NCBI RefSeq assembly: GCF_023502235.1
Contig: NZ_JAMFLY010000003.1
Location: 1-64,000, forward strand
Reading direction: 5' to 3'
Source of the DNA: Flagellimonas myxillae
GTDB lineage: Bacteria > Bacteroidota > Bacteroidia > Flavobacteriales > Flavobacteriaceae
Length of the DNA: 64,000 nucleotides
Part shown: positions 17,550 to 26,542 of the stretch, in pieces
How the letters are laid out: each line of letters opens with the position of its first letter
How positions within the stretch are numbered: the stretch's first letter is position 1
Position numbers and translations under genes: made by a program
The notes under the pieces: model-generated
Told to the model about the DNA's origin: nothing
What the model saw: the letters and a program-made list of their open reading frames with translations, nothing else
Database searches by the model: none

Positions 17550-18287
17550 ATGAAATTCCCCTCCAAAATATTCAATTCCCATCCCAAACCGGATGGGGAT
17601 TTTTTTTTGGGCATTAAATCAATTCTTGGATTTAAACCCCGGGACCTTGACATCTATAAAAAGGCGTTCCTGCATCGTTCCGTAAATAAGCGGGACAAAG
17701 AGGGCAATCCTATGAACTACGAACGGCTGGAATTTCTCGGCGATGCCATGTTGGGAACCATAATTTCCAAACATTTGTACAATGAGGTTCCCGGTGGGGA
17801 TGAGGGCTATCTCACAAAAATGCGCTCCAAGATTGTAAGCCGAAAGCACCTGAACGAACTCGGTAAGGACCTGAAACTACTGAAGTACGTTGAGAGCAGA
17901 ATCCCCAAATCACACTTTGGGGAAAATATTCATGGTAATGTATTCGAAGCTTTGGTCGGCGCCATTTACTTGGACAGGGGTTATGCATATTGTGAAAAGT
18001 TCATCAACAGCAGGGTTATACAACCCTATGTGGACATTGAGCAATTGGAAGGCAAGGTGATCAGCTATAAAAGCTTGTTGATCGAGTGGTGCCAAAAACA
18101 GAAAAAAACCTTCCACTATGAAGTGTATGAGGATACAGGGAATGACGAACTAAAACACTTTGCGGTTAAACTCACCATTAACGACAGAATTATGGCCAAA
18201 GCCAGGGCCACTTCCAAAAAAAAGGCCGAAGAAAAGGCTTCCAAAAGGGCTTATTTTGCACTGCAGAGCAGAATAGAAAATGGGTGA
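17550..18287 (+). CDS. rnc: Ribonuclease III
   Basis: 245 residues. It cleaves double-stranded RNA in rRNA processing and mRNA turnover. The signature NYERLEFLGDAMLGTIIS contains the metal-binding acidic residues, with a second acidic cluster in GNVFEALVGAIYLDRG; a dsRNA-binding domain follows (SYKSLLIEWCQ ... KKKAEEKASKRAYFAL). It begins 12 bases after fabF. RNase III would be a natural processor of the hairpins described in this window. Confidence 0.96.
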   Translation: MKFPSKIFNSHPKPDGDFFLGIKSILGFKPRDLDIYKKAFLHRSVNKRDKEGNPMNYERLEFLGDAMLGTIISKHLYNEVPGGDEGYLTKMRSKIVSRKHLNELGKDLKLLKYVESRIPKSHFGENIHGNVFEALVGAIYLDRGYAYCEKFINSRVIQPYVDIEQLEGKVISYKSLLIEWCQKQKKTFHYEVYEDTGNDELKHFAVKLTINDRIMAKARATSKKKAEEKASKRAYFALQSRIENG

Positions 18288-18397
18288 TGCCGAATTGTGC
18301 CATCTCAAACGTTTTCGTTGTCTTTTAAACTGTATTATATCGCCTAGGCTAGGCTAGCAAAGGGAATAGGAGTATATTTACAGCTCGCTTAATCGAC

Positions 18398-18862
18398 ATG
18401 TTGACGACACATAGGATATCGGAGGATTTTTATGACGACAATTTTCAGCTCATCGCTATTCACAGTGGCCTGGAAGATTTTGCTTTGGGCTATGCCATAA
18501 ACGCTGCTTGCGGCACGAAATTGGGTAGAAGGGAAAGCGATCTAAAATTTAGTCAGAATATCACCTTTTCCGTGTACGACTGGGATGATGAACTGAGCGA
18601 TACGTTTTGGACACTGATTTCCAACAAATGTGCTATTGAAGAAACCATTCCTTCGGATGGGCTTTTCCAGGATAGAACTTCGTTAAGAACGGAATATCTG
18701 ATCAAGGAACGCAAAGAAGTTGATTATCTATTAAAGGTTGATGGGGTGGATGGCCCTACCTTGGTCCAACAGATAAAATCCATCAATACAATTGCCAAAG
18801 TGGTCACAGCATATCCACTTGAAACACAAACTTTGAAATCAAAAAGAAACCTAATTTTTTAA
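18398..18862 (+). CDS. IPExxxVDY family protein
   Basis: 154 residues, soluble, no signal peptide. The C-terminal part carries LIKERKEVDYLLKVDG, corresponding to the IPExxxVDY motif that names this Bacteroidota family. The family typically sits between rnc and pyk, as here, but its function is unknown. It ends 2 bases before the pyk start, so the two are co-transcribed. A TATATTTA box at 18373-18380 may be its -7 element. Confidence 0.8.
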   Translation: MLTTHRISEDFYDDNFQLIAIHSGLEDFALGYAINAACGTKLGRRESDLKFSQNITFSVYDWDDELSDTFWTLISNKCAIEETIPSDGLFQDRTSLRTEYLIKERKEVDYLLKVDGVDGPTLVQQIKSINTIAKVVTAYPLETQTLKSKRNLIF

Positions 18863-18864
18863 CC

Positions 18865-20307
18865 ATGCCAACCGTTAAGAAAACAAAAATAGTAGCCACG
18901 CTTGGACCAGCCACGAGCAAGAAGGAGGTACTGAAGGAAATGATGCAAGCCGGGGTGGACGTATTTAGAATAAATTTCTCCCACGCCTCCCATGACGATG
19001 TGGCTGAGCGAATTAGGCTAATCCGGGAATTGAACGATGAACTTGAGACCAATACGGCTATTCTTGCCGATTTACAGGGGCCAAAATTAAGGGTCGGTGT
19101 AATGGGCGGCGAAGCCGTGGTTGCTCCAGGCGACGAGATTACTTTTGCCACCGGCGAACCTTTTGAAGGAAGCGCAAAAAGGGTTTATATGAACTATGCG
19201 AACTTCCCTCGTGATGTAAAACCGGGAGAGCGTATTTTGTTGGACGATGGGAAATTGATCTTTGAGGTAAAATCGACCAATGGAAACGATGAGGTTACTG
19301 CTGTTGTTGTGCAAGGAGGTCCCTTGAAATCCAAAAAAGGGGTGAACCTTCCCAACACCGATATTTCACTTCCGGCCCTTACCGAAAAGGATGTAAAAGA
19401 TGCGGAATTTGCCATTTCCCAAGAGGTGGATTGGATGGCGCTGTCGTTTGTTCGCCATAGCCAGGATCTAATGGATCTGCAAAACCTTATCAATAAACAT
19501 TCAGAACACAAGATTCCGATCATTGCCAAAATTGAAAAGCCAGAGGCCGTAGACAATATCGATAAAATTGTGGCCTATTGTGATGGTTTAATGGTAGCCC
19601 GTGGGGATTTGGGGGTGGAGATTCCTGCCCATGAAGTTCCGTTGATTCAAAAACAACTGGTTTTACGTGCTAAGAAAGCAAGAATCCCTGTAATCATTGC
19701 CACACAAATGATGGAGACGATGATCACCAGTTTGACACCAACCCGAGCAGAGGTCAACGACGTGGCCAACTCGGTGATGGATGGTGCAGATGCTGTTATG
19801 CTTTCTGGAGAAACTTCGGTGGGTAACTACCCAGTGCAGGTTATTGAAAAAATGGCGAGTATACTAACCAGTGTTGAAAGTTCCAATCTCATAACCGTAC
19901 CACAGACACCACCTCATATTCGAACCAAAAGATACATTACCAAGTCCGTTTGCTACCATGCGGCGATCATGGCCAACGAAATAGAAGCCAAAGCAATATC
20001 CACCCTAACCAATAGTGGTTACACGGCATTCCAAATTTCTGCTTGGAGGCCAAGTGCACATATTTTGGTCTTTACATCCAACAGGAGGATCTTGACCCAA
20101 TTAAACCTTTTGTGGGGCGTGAAAGCATTCTTGTATGATAAATATGTTTCTACGGATGAAACTATCGAGGATGTAAACCAAATTGCTTGTAAAAAGGGAT
20201 ATTTGGATGTGGGCGATATGCTGATCAGTTTGGCTGCCATGCCCATTAAGGACAAAGGAATGGTGAATACCCTGCGTGTAACTGAAATCGAAACCTGTAG
20301 TTTCTAG
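18865..20307 (+). CDS. pyk: Pyruvate kinase
   Basis: 480 residues. It makes pyruvate and ATP from phosphoenolpyruvate at the end of glycolysis. KIVATLGPATSKKE opens the TIM barrel; IPIIAKIEKPEAVDNID contains the catalytic lysine and metal-binding Glu; the B domain and a C-terminal regulatory domain are present. It overlaps the convergent PAS gene by four bases. Confidence 0.97.
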   Translation: MPTVKKTKIVATLGPATSKKEVLKEMMQAGVDVFRINFSHASHDDVAERIRLIRELNDELETNTAILADLQGPKLRVGVMGGEAVVAPGDEITFATGEPFEGSAKRVYMNYANFPRDVKPGERILLDDGKLIFEVKSTNGNDEVTAVVVQGGPLKSKKGVNLPNTDISLPALTEKDVKDAEFAISQEVDWMALSFVRHSQDLMDLQNLINKHSEHKIPIIAKIEKPEAVDNIDKIVAYCDGLMVARGDLGVEIPAHEVPLIQKQLVLRAKKARIPVIIATQMMETMITSLTPTRAEVNDVANSVMDGADAVMLSGETSVGNYPVQVIEKMASILTSVESSNLITVPQTPPHIRTKRYITKSVCYHAAIMANEIEAKAISTLTNSGYTAFQISAWRPSAHILVFTSNRRILTQLNLLWGVKAFLYDKYVSTDETIEDVNQIACKKGYLDVGDMLISLAAMPIKDKGMVNTLRVTEIETCSF

Positions 20308-20825
20308 GCTACCTCTTTTTCGAAAGCAATAAAATTTACCAGTTTGCCCGCCCTGTCAAATACAGGGCTGCTTTTGATATGGCATTCATATCGGGAGCCA
20401 TCCTTCCTGTAATTGGTCAAGGTAACTTCAAAGGACTCTTGCTTTTTTATTGCTGTGGAGACTTGTTTTGTGGTGTCCCTGCAAGTGGCTTCGCCTTGAA
20501 ACATTTTGGGCTTTTTTCCCAAAACCTCAAAGGGTTGGTAGCCATTCATTTCAACCATGTTTTGAGTGGCATACACAATATTTAATTGAGGGTCGGTGAC
20601 CACAACTACATGGTTCTCTTTTAGAATTTCATCATTGAAATTTGCACTTAGGTGCCACTTGGCGTTGGAAGCCAATTGGCTTAACCCTTGAATGTCACCT
20701 AGATTTTTTGAAAGGGCATCAAAAAACTGGGCAAAAAAATCCATGGAGTTTAATGGATATCCTTTAATCTCCATTTGGCCATAAAAATTATGGGCTGCCT
20801 CGTCATAAAATCGCATCTTTTCCAT
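20304..20825 (-). CDS. PAS-domain protein, LOV-like but without the photoactive cysteine
   Basis: 173 residues from the ATG at 20825; the frame extends two codons more only through a TTG. An N-terminal helical stretch (about 1-65) precedes one PAS domain (about 70-173) with VVVVTDPQLNIVYATQNMVEMNGY, FEVLGKKPKMFQGEATCRDTT and YRKDGSRYECHIKSSPV. The block resembles the LOV motif G-R-N-C-R-F-L-Q-G, but the position of the photoreactive Cys is Pro (about residue 106). No kinase, cyclase or DNA-binding output domain is attached, so it probably senses a ligand or redox state and acts through a partner. Confidence 0.8.
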   Translation of the reverse strand: MEKMRFYDEAAHNFYGQMEIKGYPLNSMDFFAQFFDALSKNLGDIQGLSQLASNAKWHLSANFNDEILKENHVVVVTDPQLNIVYATQNMVEMNGYQPFEVLGKKPKMFQGEATCRDTTKQVSTAIKKQESFEVTLTNYRKDGSRYECHIKSSPVFDRAGKLVNFIAFEKEVA

Positions 20826-20998
20826 ACCCAATACTATAAAAAGGAACGGTAGTGCTAAAATCCTAGGGCAACATTAACATTCTTGTTTAAACATTTGCCA
20901 AAATTGCGACGGTATTTGGCTGTAAGTATCAACAATATTTAAGGACTAAAGGGTTGAAAATTACCATATTTTCTTTTCAAAAGAGGACAGACCAAGCG

Positions 20999-21847
20999 AT
21001 GAAATACGAGTATTCAGACCCAAAATTGGGTGCCATATTGGGCCTTACAAATGACATCCGAAGAGACAACGATCACTTTTCTTCTACAGCAAATACCATC
21101 AAGTTTTTATGGAATCGCAACGAGGAAACTTTAAATATTGAAGTGGACGGATTGGATTTGGCCTTGGAACCAAATCAAATGGTCACCGTGACTTATCTTC
21201 AGGAAGTTTCCTTTTCCAAAACACAATTACCGCTTTCTGCCGTCCTGTTCAATCGAGAATTCTATTGTATTGCAGACCACGATGCCGAAGTATCCTGTAA
21301 TGGCATTTTGTTTTTTGGCACGCAAGATTTGCCGATCATCACCATTCCTAAGAACCAATTGAGGAAGTTTTATCTTTGGTACGATGTATTTGTTGAGGAA
21401 TTTTCCACACCAGATAATATCCAGGGTGACATGCTCCAAATGTTGCTCAAGAGACTGATTATTATGAGTACCCGGCTTGCCAAGGAACAACTTATAGTTA
21501 AAACTTTGGACAATGCCCAAATAGATACCATTCGCAAATTCAATTATCTGGTGGATATCCATTATAAAACAAAGCGAAAGGTTAGCGACTATGCCGATAT
21601 GTTGTTTAAATCGCCCAAGACCCTTTCCAATCTTTTTTCCATCTACAACCAAAAGACGCCCCAGCAGATCATTCTGGACCGATTGATGTTGGAAGCAAAA
21701 CGCCTAATGCACTTTACTGAAAAACAAAACCAGGAAATTGCGTATGATCTGGGGTTCAACGACCCCGCCCATTTTAGTAGGTTTTTCAAAAAAATGACCA
21801 ATATGAGCCCTTCCGAATACCGGGAAAACAGTGTTATCACTGCCTAA
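20999..21847 (+). CDS. AraC-family transcriptional regulator
   Basis: 282 residues from the ATG at 20999; a TTG 15 codons upstream is a less likely start. The N-terminal two-thirds is a cupin-like sensing domain and linker helices. The C-terminal 100 residues form the double helix-turn-helix: VSDYADMLFKSPKTLSNLF, then QEIAYDLGFNDPAHFSRFFKKMTNMSPSEYR, the AraC signature. It is followed on the same strand by a 52-residue ORF, an AhpD-like protein and a cupredoxin-like protein, which may be its targets. Confidence 0.88.
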   Translation: MKYEYSDPKLGAILGLTNDIRRDNDHFSSTANTIKFLWNRNEETLNIEVDGLDLALEPNQMVTVTYLQEVSFSKTQLPLSAVLFNREFYCIADHDAEVSCNGILFFGTQDLPIITIPKNQLRKFYLWYDVFVEEFSTPDNIQGDMLQMLLKRLIIMSTRLAKEQLIVKTLDNAQIDTIRKFNYLVDIHYKTKRKVSDYADMLFKSPKTLSNLFSIYNQKTPQQIILDRLMLEAKRLMHFTEKQNQEIAYDLGFNDPAHFSRFFKKMTNMSPSEYRENSVITA

Positions 21848-21938
21848 GGGAAATATTGGCAAGCGGTCGGGAAATCCCTCCTAACACCTTCCCTCTTTTT
21901 CGTCACATCTTTGCTTCGTAATTAAAAGAAAGGTAAAG

Positions 21939-22097
21939 ATGAAATCACTTGAAAAATCAATTTTTAATCTCATAGAGATATTCAGGTCTGCCAAAAGACC
22001 AGCGCCCAAGTCGATTATTTCACCCGCCCATTGCGAGCAGAAATATCATCACGATTTCTATTGTGAAGCGGAAAAACCGTTTGTAAAGAATTTTTAA
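21939..22097 (+). CDS. Small hypothetical protein, 52 residues
   Basis: ATG at 21939 to TAA at 22095-22097. The sequence begins MKSLEKSIFNLIEIFRS and ends EAEKPFVKNF; it holds two cysteines and two adjacent histidines (CEQKYHHDFYCE), a possible metal site. No signal peptide or membrane segment. It lies 30 bases before the AhpD-like gene and in the same orientation, so it may be the first gene of that operon. I do not recognise the family; that it is translated is inferred from the clean frame and position. Confidence 0.45.
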   Translation: MKSLEKSIFNLIEIFRSAKRPAPKSIISPAHCEQKYHHDFYCEAEKPFVKNF

Positions 22098-22127
22098 TCC
22101 ATATAACAAGTATCAAAATTTATAATC

Positions 22128-22673
22128 ATGAGTAATTTTAATGTACCTAAGAGAGAAGAAGTAAGCAGTGCCAACCAGGCTATTTTTGACAATCTTGAAA
22201 AAGCGGTCGGCTTTGTGCCCAACCTATATGCGACCTATGCATATTCAGAAAATGCTTTGGGCAATTATTTAACCTTCGCCAACGCAAAGACCTCCTTAAA
22301 AGCAAAAGAAAAAGAAGCAGTTAACCTTGCTGTAAGTGAGGTAAACAGATGTGATTACTGTTTGTCCGCCCACACCGCAATTGGCAAAATGAACGGTTTT
22401 ACCGAAGAGCAGATTTTGGAATTGAGAGCTGGTAGGGCCTCTTTTGACAACAAATTGGATGCTTTGGCCCGATTGGCAAGAAACATTACCGAAAACAGGG
22501 GAACAACCGATGCTGCCGTGCTTGAGAACTTTTTTGAGGCAGGGTGGAGCAAGGAAAATTTGATTGACACCATCGTTTTGGTGGGAGACAAGACCATTTC
22601 CAATTACATCAACAATACAACCCAAACCCCAATTGATTTTCCAGTGGCACAACCCTTGGAAGCAACAGTTTAA
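22128..22673 (+). CDS. Carboxymuconolactone decarboxylase / AhpD-like protein
   Basis: 181 residues, peroxidase-related CMD family. RCDYCLSAHTAIGKMNGFTEEQI contains the redox CxxC and the downstream His characteristic of AhpD-like alkylhydroperoxidases. The family reduces peroxides or relays electrons to peroxiredoxins. Neighbours are an AraC regulator and an exported cupredoxin-like protein, consistent with an oxidative-stress-inducible set; the exact substrate is unknown. Confidence 0.88.
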   Translation: MSNFNVPKREEVSSANQAIFDNLEKAVGFVPNLYATYAYSENALGNYLTFANAKTSLKAKEKEAVNLAVSEVNRCDYCLSAHTAIGKMNGFTEEQILELRAGRASFDNKLDALARLARNITENRGTTDAAVLENFFEAGWSKENLIDTIVLVGDKTISNYINNTTQTPIDFPVAQPLEATV

Positions 22674-22700
22674 TTCAAAACAAGAAAACAACAAATAACA

Positions 22701-23093
22701 ATGAGAAAGACAATTTCAATTTTAGTAGTCGCCCTAGTAACTGTATTTTCTGTACAGGCACAGGACAAAATGAACAAAACCGAATCAGTTAAAACCATCG
22801 CTCTGGAGCAAACTTCCGGCGAGTTCACACAAAAGCAACTAACAGTTTCCGAAGGAACCTATGTTTTTGACATCGCCAATAACGGAGTGGGCCACGATGT
22901 AGGTTTTGTTTTGGTCAAAAAAGGACAAGATCTGAGCAAGCCAGAGAATCATATTCAAACGGCTTATGTGACCAAACCGGTTGCAACAGGAGCTTCGCAA
23001 ACCTCCAAACCCACAAAACTCACAAAAGGGGAATATATATATTTCTGCCCATTGAATCCGACATCAACAGACAACGTTTTGACGGTGAAGTAG
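22701..23093 (+). CDS. Exported cupredoxin-like protein
   Basis: 130 residues with a signal peptide (MRKTISILVVALVTVFSVQAQ). The mature part has a beta-sandwich pattern with YVFDIANNGVGHDVGFVLV, which provides a His at a copper-ligand position, and GEYIYFCPLNPTSTDNVLTVK, which provides the Cys. In blue-copper proteins the Cys is followed by a His and a Met; here the loop reads CPLNPTSTDN and lacks both. It may bind metal differently or not at all. Located 27 bases after the AhpD-like gene. Confidence 0.75.
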   Translation: MRKTISILVVALVTVFSVQAQDKMNKTESVKTIALEQTSGEFTQKQLTVSEGTYVFDIANNGVGHDVGFVLVKKGQDLSKPENHIQTAYVTKPVATGASQTSKPTKLTKGEYIYFCPLNPTSTDNVLTVK

Positions 23094-23115
23094 ACGGCTT
23101 GATGTTTTGGAGTGA

Positions 23116-23147
23116 AAGCCTCTTCTGAAAAGAAGGGGCTTTTATTT
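23116..23147 (+). terminator. Terminator of the cupredoxin-like gene
   Basis: AAGCCTCTTC (23116-23125) pairs with GAAGGGGCTT (23132-23141) in ten base pairs (one G-T), followed by TTATTTT. It touches the stop codon of the convergent TetR gene and could serve both. Confidence 0.8.
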
Positions 23148-23720
23148 TACCTGGGAATTGGCAAAAAGGGAGGGGGCCATGTTCTTGGCCATATAAATGG
23201 GCCAATCGTTTTTGAACAAATGACTTTCCGTGATGGCACTCTCGTACAAGAGGTAAATCCCACCAGAGATTTTTTCTATTTCCGCCTTGGACACATTGAT
23301 AATGTTCTCGCCAACTACTTCCCCCAAATAGAGCAAAAGCTCTTTCTTGTTTTTTTGGATTACGCCTATGATCTTTTTTTGTGTGGGAGCGAGTTCACCA
23401 AATGTTTTTAGTCCCCAGCAACCTTGAAAATTTTCTTCCCGATAAAGGTCCCTGAGGTAATCAAAAATGGCCAAAAGTTGGTTTTTCCCTGCTTTGCGTT
23501 TGGACACAAAACTCTTTAGCGAATCCAAAAGTTGATCATGGCGCTGTTGCAGATAGGCGATGCAAATGTCCTCCTTGGATTTAAAATGGCTGTAAAGCGT
23601 AGCTTTGGCAATACCACATTTATCCACGATTTCATTGATGCCCGTGGAGTTATATCCATTCAGATAAAACAGATTACCAGCAGTGGTTATAATATGTTCA
23701 TGTAATTCAGGACGTTGCAC
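23142..23720 (-). CDS. TetR/AcrR-family transcriptional regulator
   Basis: 192 residues. The N-terminal helix-turn-helix spans about residues 8-55: TAGNLFYLNGYNSTGINEIV then CGIAKATLYSHFKSKEDIC, the TetR signature. The C-terminal ligand-binding region is variable. The frame begins with GTG at 23720; no ATG is available before the DNA-binding domain. Target genes are not evident; it lies between the cupredoxin-like gene (convergent) and dinB (same strand, 38 bases upstream). Confidence 0.9.
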   Translation of the reverse strand: MQRPELHEHIITTAGNLFYLNGYNSTGINEIVDKCGIAKATLYSHFKSKEDICIAYLQQRHDQLLDSLKSFVSKRKAGKNQLLAIFDYLRDLYREENFQGCWGLKTFGELAPTQKKIIGVIQKNKKELLLYLGEVVGENIINVSKAEIEKISGGIYLLYESAITESHLFKNDWPIYMAKNMAPSLFANSQVK

Positions 23721-23758
23721 TGTTACAAATTAAGCAAGAATTGGGGTATGCATCAAAT

Positions 23759-24859
23759 TTAAAATTCAAATTTTAATTGAACGGAAAAAGTTTCCTTTGG
23801 GGATTGCTCCTTTTTCTTCTCGGTATTTAGGTTAGCCAAGGAGATACCCAATAGCCTTACCGAGTTTTCCATCTTGGCTTGATATAACAATTCCTTGGCG
23901 GTTTCTAAAATGAGTTCCTTTTTCGACACAAAATAGGGTAGGGTCTTGCTTCTTGTTTGGAGGGTAAAGTCACTGTACTTGATTTTTAGGGTGATGGTCT
24001 TTCCAGCTATTTTCGATTTTTCCAACCGTCGTTCGAGCTCGGTGGCGATATGCTCCAACTTTTCCAACATAAAAATTTCACTGCTTAAGTTTTCACTGAA
24101 AGTGCGTTCAGCGCCTACAGATTTCGGAATCCTGTGTGGCTTGACCTCACTGGTATGGACTCCCCGGACCACATGGTAATAGTACCTGCCACTTTTTCCA
24201 AATTGCAGGTCCAAGAACTCCAGGGTTTTATCTTTGAGGTCTTTCCCGGTAAAAATCCCCAGCTTGTACATTTTTTCCGCTGTGACTTTTCCCACCCCAT
24301 AGAACTTCCTGATGTCCAATTCCTCCAAAAAAGGAATAACCTCTTCTGGATTCACTGTTTTTTGTCCATTGGGTTTGTTGAAATCACTGGCCACTTTGGC
24401 AATGAACTTATTAATGGAAATCCCTGCCGAAGCTGTTAGTCCGACCTTATCCAAAATTTTTGCACGGATTTCTTTGGCAATCAGGGTTGCGGACGGATTT
24501 CCCTTCTTATTCTCGGTAACATCCAAATACGCCTCGTCCAACGATAGGGGCTCCACAAGATCCGTGTATTCAAAGAAGATTTCCCTTATCTGTTTGGAAA
24601 CCTCTTGGTAGCGGTCAAAACGGGGCCTAACGAAGATAAGGTCAGGGCAATTTTTTTTGGCAATATATCCGGCCATGGCACTCCTTACCCCAAACTTTCT
24701 GGCTTCATAACTCGCTGCTGAAACCACGCCGCGCTTGGAGCCTCCACCCACAGCAATCGGCTTTCCTTTGAGGTCTGGATTGTCCCGCTGCTCCACCGAT
24801 GCATAGAAAGCATCCATGTCCACATGAATTATTTTTCGTAAAGGGAAATCCATCTCCAT
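23759..24859 (-). CDS. dinB: DNA polymerase IV
   Basis: 366 residues from the ATG at 24859 (MEMDFPLRKIIHVDMDAF); a longer frame would overlap the divergent CYTH gene. Y-family error-prone polymerase for lesion bypass. HVDMDAFYASVEQRDN and PLSLDEAYLDVT carry the three metal-binding acidic residues; the helix-hairpin-helix thumb (RKFYGVGKVTAEKMYKLGI) and little-finger domain follow. The C-terminal tail does not show an obvious beta-clamp motif beyond FSVQLKFEF. Confidence 0.94.
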   Translation of the reverse strand: MEMDFPLRKIIHVDMDAFYASVEQRDNPDLKGKPIAVGGGSKRGVVSAASYEARKFGVRSAMAGYIAKKNCPDLIFVRPRFDRYQEVSKQIREIFFEYTDLVEPLSLDEAYLDVTENKKGNPSATLIAKEIRAKILDKVGLTASAGISINKFIAKVASDFNKPNGQKTVNPEEVIPFLEELDIRKFYGVGKVTAEKMYKLGIFTGKDLKDKTLEFLDLQFGKSGRYYYHVVRGVHTSEVKPHRIPKSVGAERTFSENLSSEIFMLEKLEHIATELERRLEKSKIAGKTITLKIKYSDFTLQTRSKTLPYFVSKKELILETAKELLYQAKMENSVRLLGISLANLNTEKKKEQSPKETFSVQLKFEF

Positions 24860-24886
24860 ACCCAAATTTAGGCTATATTTAGTTTG

Positions 24887-25366
24887 ATGGAACACTTGGA
24901 AATCGAACGAAAGTTTTTAGTTAGATCAGCGCATTATAAGCAACAGGCAAATTCCAAATTACGGATTGTCCAAGGGTTCCTAAATACAGCCCCAGAGCGT
25001 ACGGTACGGGTTCGGATAAAGGGAGATAAGGGTTTTTTAACCGTAAAGGGGGCAAGTAATACCTCAGGAACCACCCGATTTGAATGGGAGACCGAAATTA
25101 CGGTCTCCGAAGCCACCAATTTGATAGATCTATGCGAGGAGGTTATTCTTGAAAAATACAGGTACCGGATCAATTTTGGAAACCACGTTTTCGAAGTAGA
25201 TGAATTTTTGGGGGAGAATAGGGGACTTGTAGTAGCCGAAGTGGAATTGCAACATGAAGATGAGATTTTTGAGAAGCCCGAATGGTTGGGCACCGAAGTA
25301 ACCGGAGAGGTGAAGTATTACAATTCACAACTATCTAAAAAACCGTATAGCTTATGGAAAGATTAA
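24887..25366 (+). CDS. CYTH-domain protein (triphosphate tunnel metalloenzyme)
   Basis: 159 residues from the ATG at 24887. The N-terminal HLEIERKFLV contains the ExExK motif that defines CYTH/TTM enzymes, followed by basic and acidic strand residues (RTVRVRIKGDKGFLTVKG, FEWETEI, VFEVDEFLGENRGLVVAEVEL) that line the tunnel. Small bacterial members are usually inorganic triphosphatases or unassigned. It overlaps the next gene by 13 bases. Confidence 0.88.
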   Translation: MEHLEIERKFLVRSAHYKQQANSKLRIVQGFLNTAPERTVRVRIKGDKGFLTVKGASNTSGTTRFEWETEITVSEATNLIDLCEEVILEKYRYRINFGNHVFEVDEFLGENRGLVVAEVELQHEDEIFEKPEWLGTEVTGEVKYYNSQLSKKPYSLWKD

Positions 25367-25848
25367 AATTACTTTTTTGTGGATTCTCAATCTTGCTTTT
25401 GGCTTGTGGACCGCAACAAACGGAAAAGCAGACATCGCAGGAGGAGGTAGCACAAAAACCAACTTTCAAGGAAATCAAGGGAAAATTGAAGGCAGAGGGC
25501 TATCAAACCTTCGATTATGTTGATGCGGAAACCAAGGACAGTATTTTGATGCAACAGTACTTTATGGCATTTTTAAAGAGTGGACCTGTAAGGTCGCAGT
25601 CCAAAAAAGTAACGGACAGTCTTCAAACCTTGCATTTGGCCCATCTTAAACGCATGTACGATGATGGCTATGCCAGTATCTCCGGACCTTTCGGGGATGA
25701 TGGAGAAATACGGGGGATCACCATCTACAATGTGCCCACGTTACAAATGGCCGACAGCTTGGCCAATTTGGACCCCATGGTCAAAGCAGGTAGATTGGTC
25801 ATTGAAGTACACCCTTGGTGGGCGGCCAAGGGCCTTCCACTACGATAA
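25354..25848 (+). CDS. YCII-related domain lipoprotein
   Basis: 164 residues. Signal peptide with lipobox LLLAC, lipidated Cys at 18. The mature domain (YFMAFLKSGPVRSQSKKVTD ... HLAHLKRMYDDGYASISGPFGDD ... ADSLANLDPMVKAGRLVIEVHPWW) has the ferredoxin-like YCII fold, including the central His and the Asp pair. Function of lipidated YCII proteins is unknown. Overlaps the CYTH gene start-to-stop and is followed after 15 bases by the YhhN gene. Confidence 0.8.
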   Translation: MERLKLLFCGFSILLLACGPQQTEKQTSQEEVAQKPTFKEIKGKLKAEGYQTFDYVDAETKDSILMQQYFMAFLKSGPVRSQSKKVTDSLQTLHLAHLKRMYDDGYASISGPFGDDGEIRGITIYNVPTLQMADSLANLDPMVKAGRLVIEVHPWWAAKGLPLR

Positions 25849-25863
25849 AGTAAAAAAGGCAAA

Positions 25864-26535
25864 ATGGGAAACAAAATGGTGCCTAGGACAATCAATATCT
25901 TGGTATTTTTTTCTGCCTGCATTGCCATTGCTGCAGATTTTTGGGATAAAGAACCACTCTTCAAGATTTTTAAACCATTGACCACTATCCTTGTGACAGG
26001 CCTTTTGTTTTTTGGCCAAAACCAAAAATTGACGAAGTTCAAGACTATGGTCATCACTGCCTTGTTTTTCTGTTTGGTGGGCGACATTTTGTTGCTAGAG
26101 GAAAACTGGTTCGTATTTGGCCTTGGGGCGTTCTTAATAGCTCATCTGCTTTTTGCTTACGGCTTTGTGGTGTTGGAAGGATTTTACTCCAATTGGAAAT
26201 CGCTCCTGGCTTTTTTAGGCTTGGGAATTTCCATACTATTTTGGTTAAAACCCGACTTGGGGAGTCTGGAGCTGCCCGTTACCATTTACATTTTTGTAAT
26301 CATCTTCATGGCTTGGCAAGGGACCGGGCTTTTTCTCAAAGAGAAAAAAAATGCATATGCCCTTATTGCAATTGCCGTCATGCTATTTATGTTTTCCGAT
26401 ACCATGATTGCGGTCAACAAATTCAAAGCTCCCTTTAAATGGTCCGGATTGGTAATATTGAGCACCTATTGGCTGAGCATTGCGCTTATCGCCAACGGAA
26501 CATTTTTAAGATTGAAGGAAGAGGGAACAACTTAA
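25864..26535 (+). CDS. Lysoplasmalogenase (YhhN/TMEM86 family)
   Basis: 223 residues with about seven to eight hydrophobic segments, starting INILVFFSACIAIAADF. FFCLVGDILLLEENWFVFGLGAFLIAHLLFAYGF contains the conserved Gly-Asp and His of the YhhN family, and LFMFSDTMIAVNKF a second conserved Ser-Asp. Family members hydrolyse the vinyl-ether bond of lysoplasmalogens or related lipids in the membrane. Third gene of a plus-strand set with CYTH and YCII genes. Confidence 0.82.
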   Translation: MGNKMVPRTINILVFFSACIAIAADFWDKEPLFKIFKPLTTILVTGLLFFGQNQKLTKFKTMVITALFFCLVGDILLLEENWFVFGLGAFLIAHLLFAYGFVVLEGFYSNWKSLLAFLGLGISILFWLKPDLGSLELPVTIYIFVIIFMAWQGTGLFLKEKKNAYALIAIAVMLFMFSDTMIAVNKFKAPFKWSGLVILSTYWLSIALIANGTFLRLKEEGTT

Positions 26536-26542
26536 GAATTGA

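Noticed and set aside
17093..17653. 186-residue minus-strand frame opposite fabF
   Set aside because: It lies entirely over fabF and rnc coding sequence, has an unlikely composition and no family motif.
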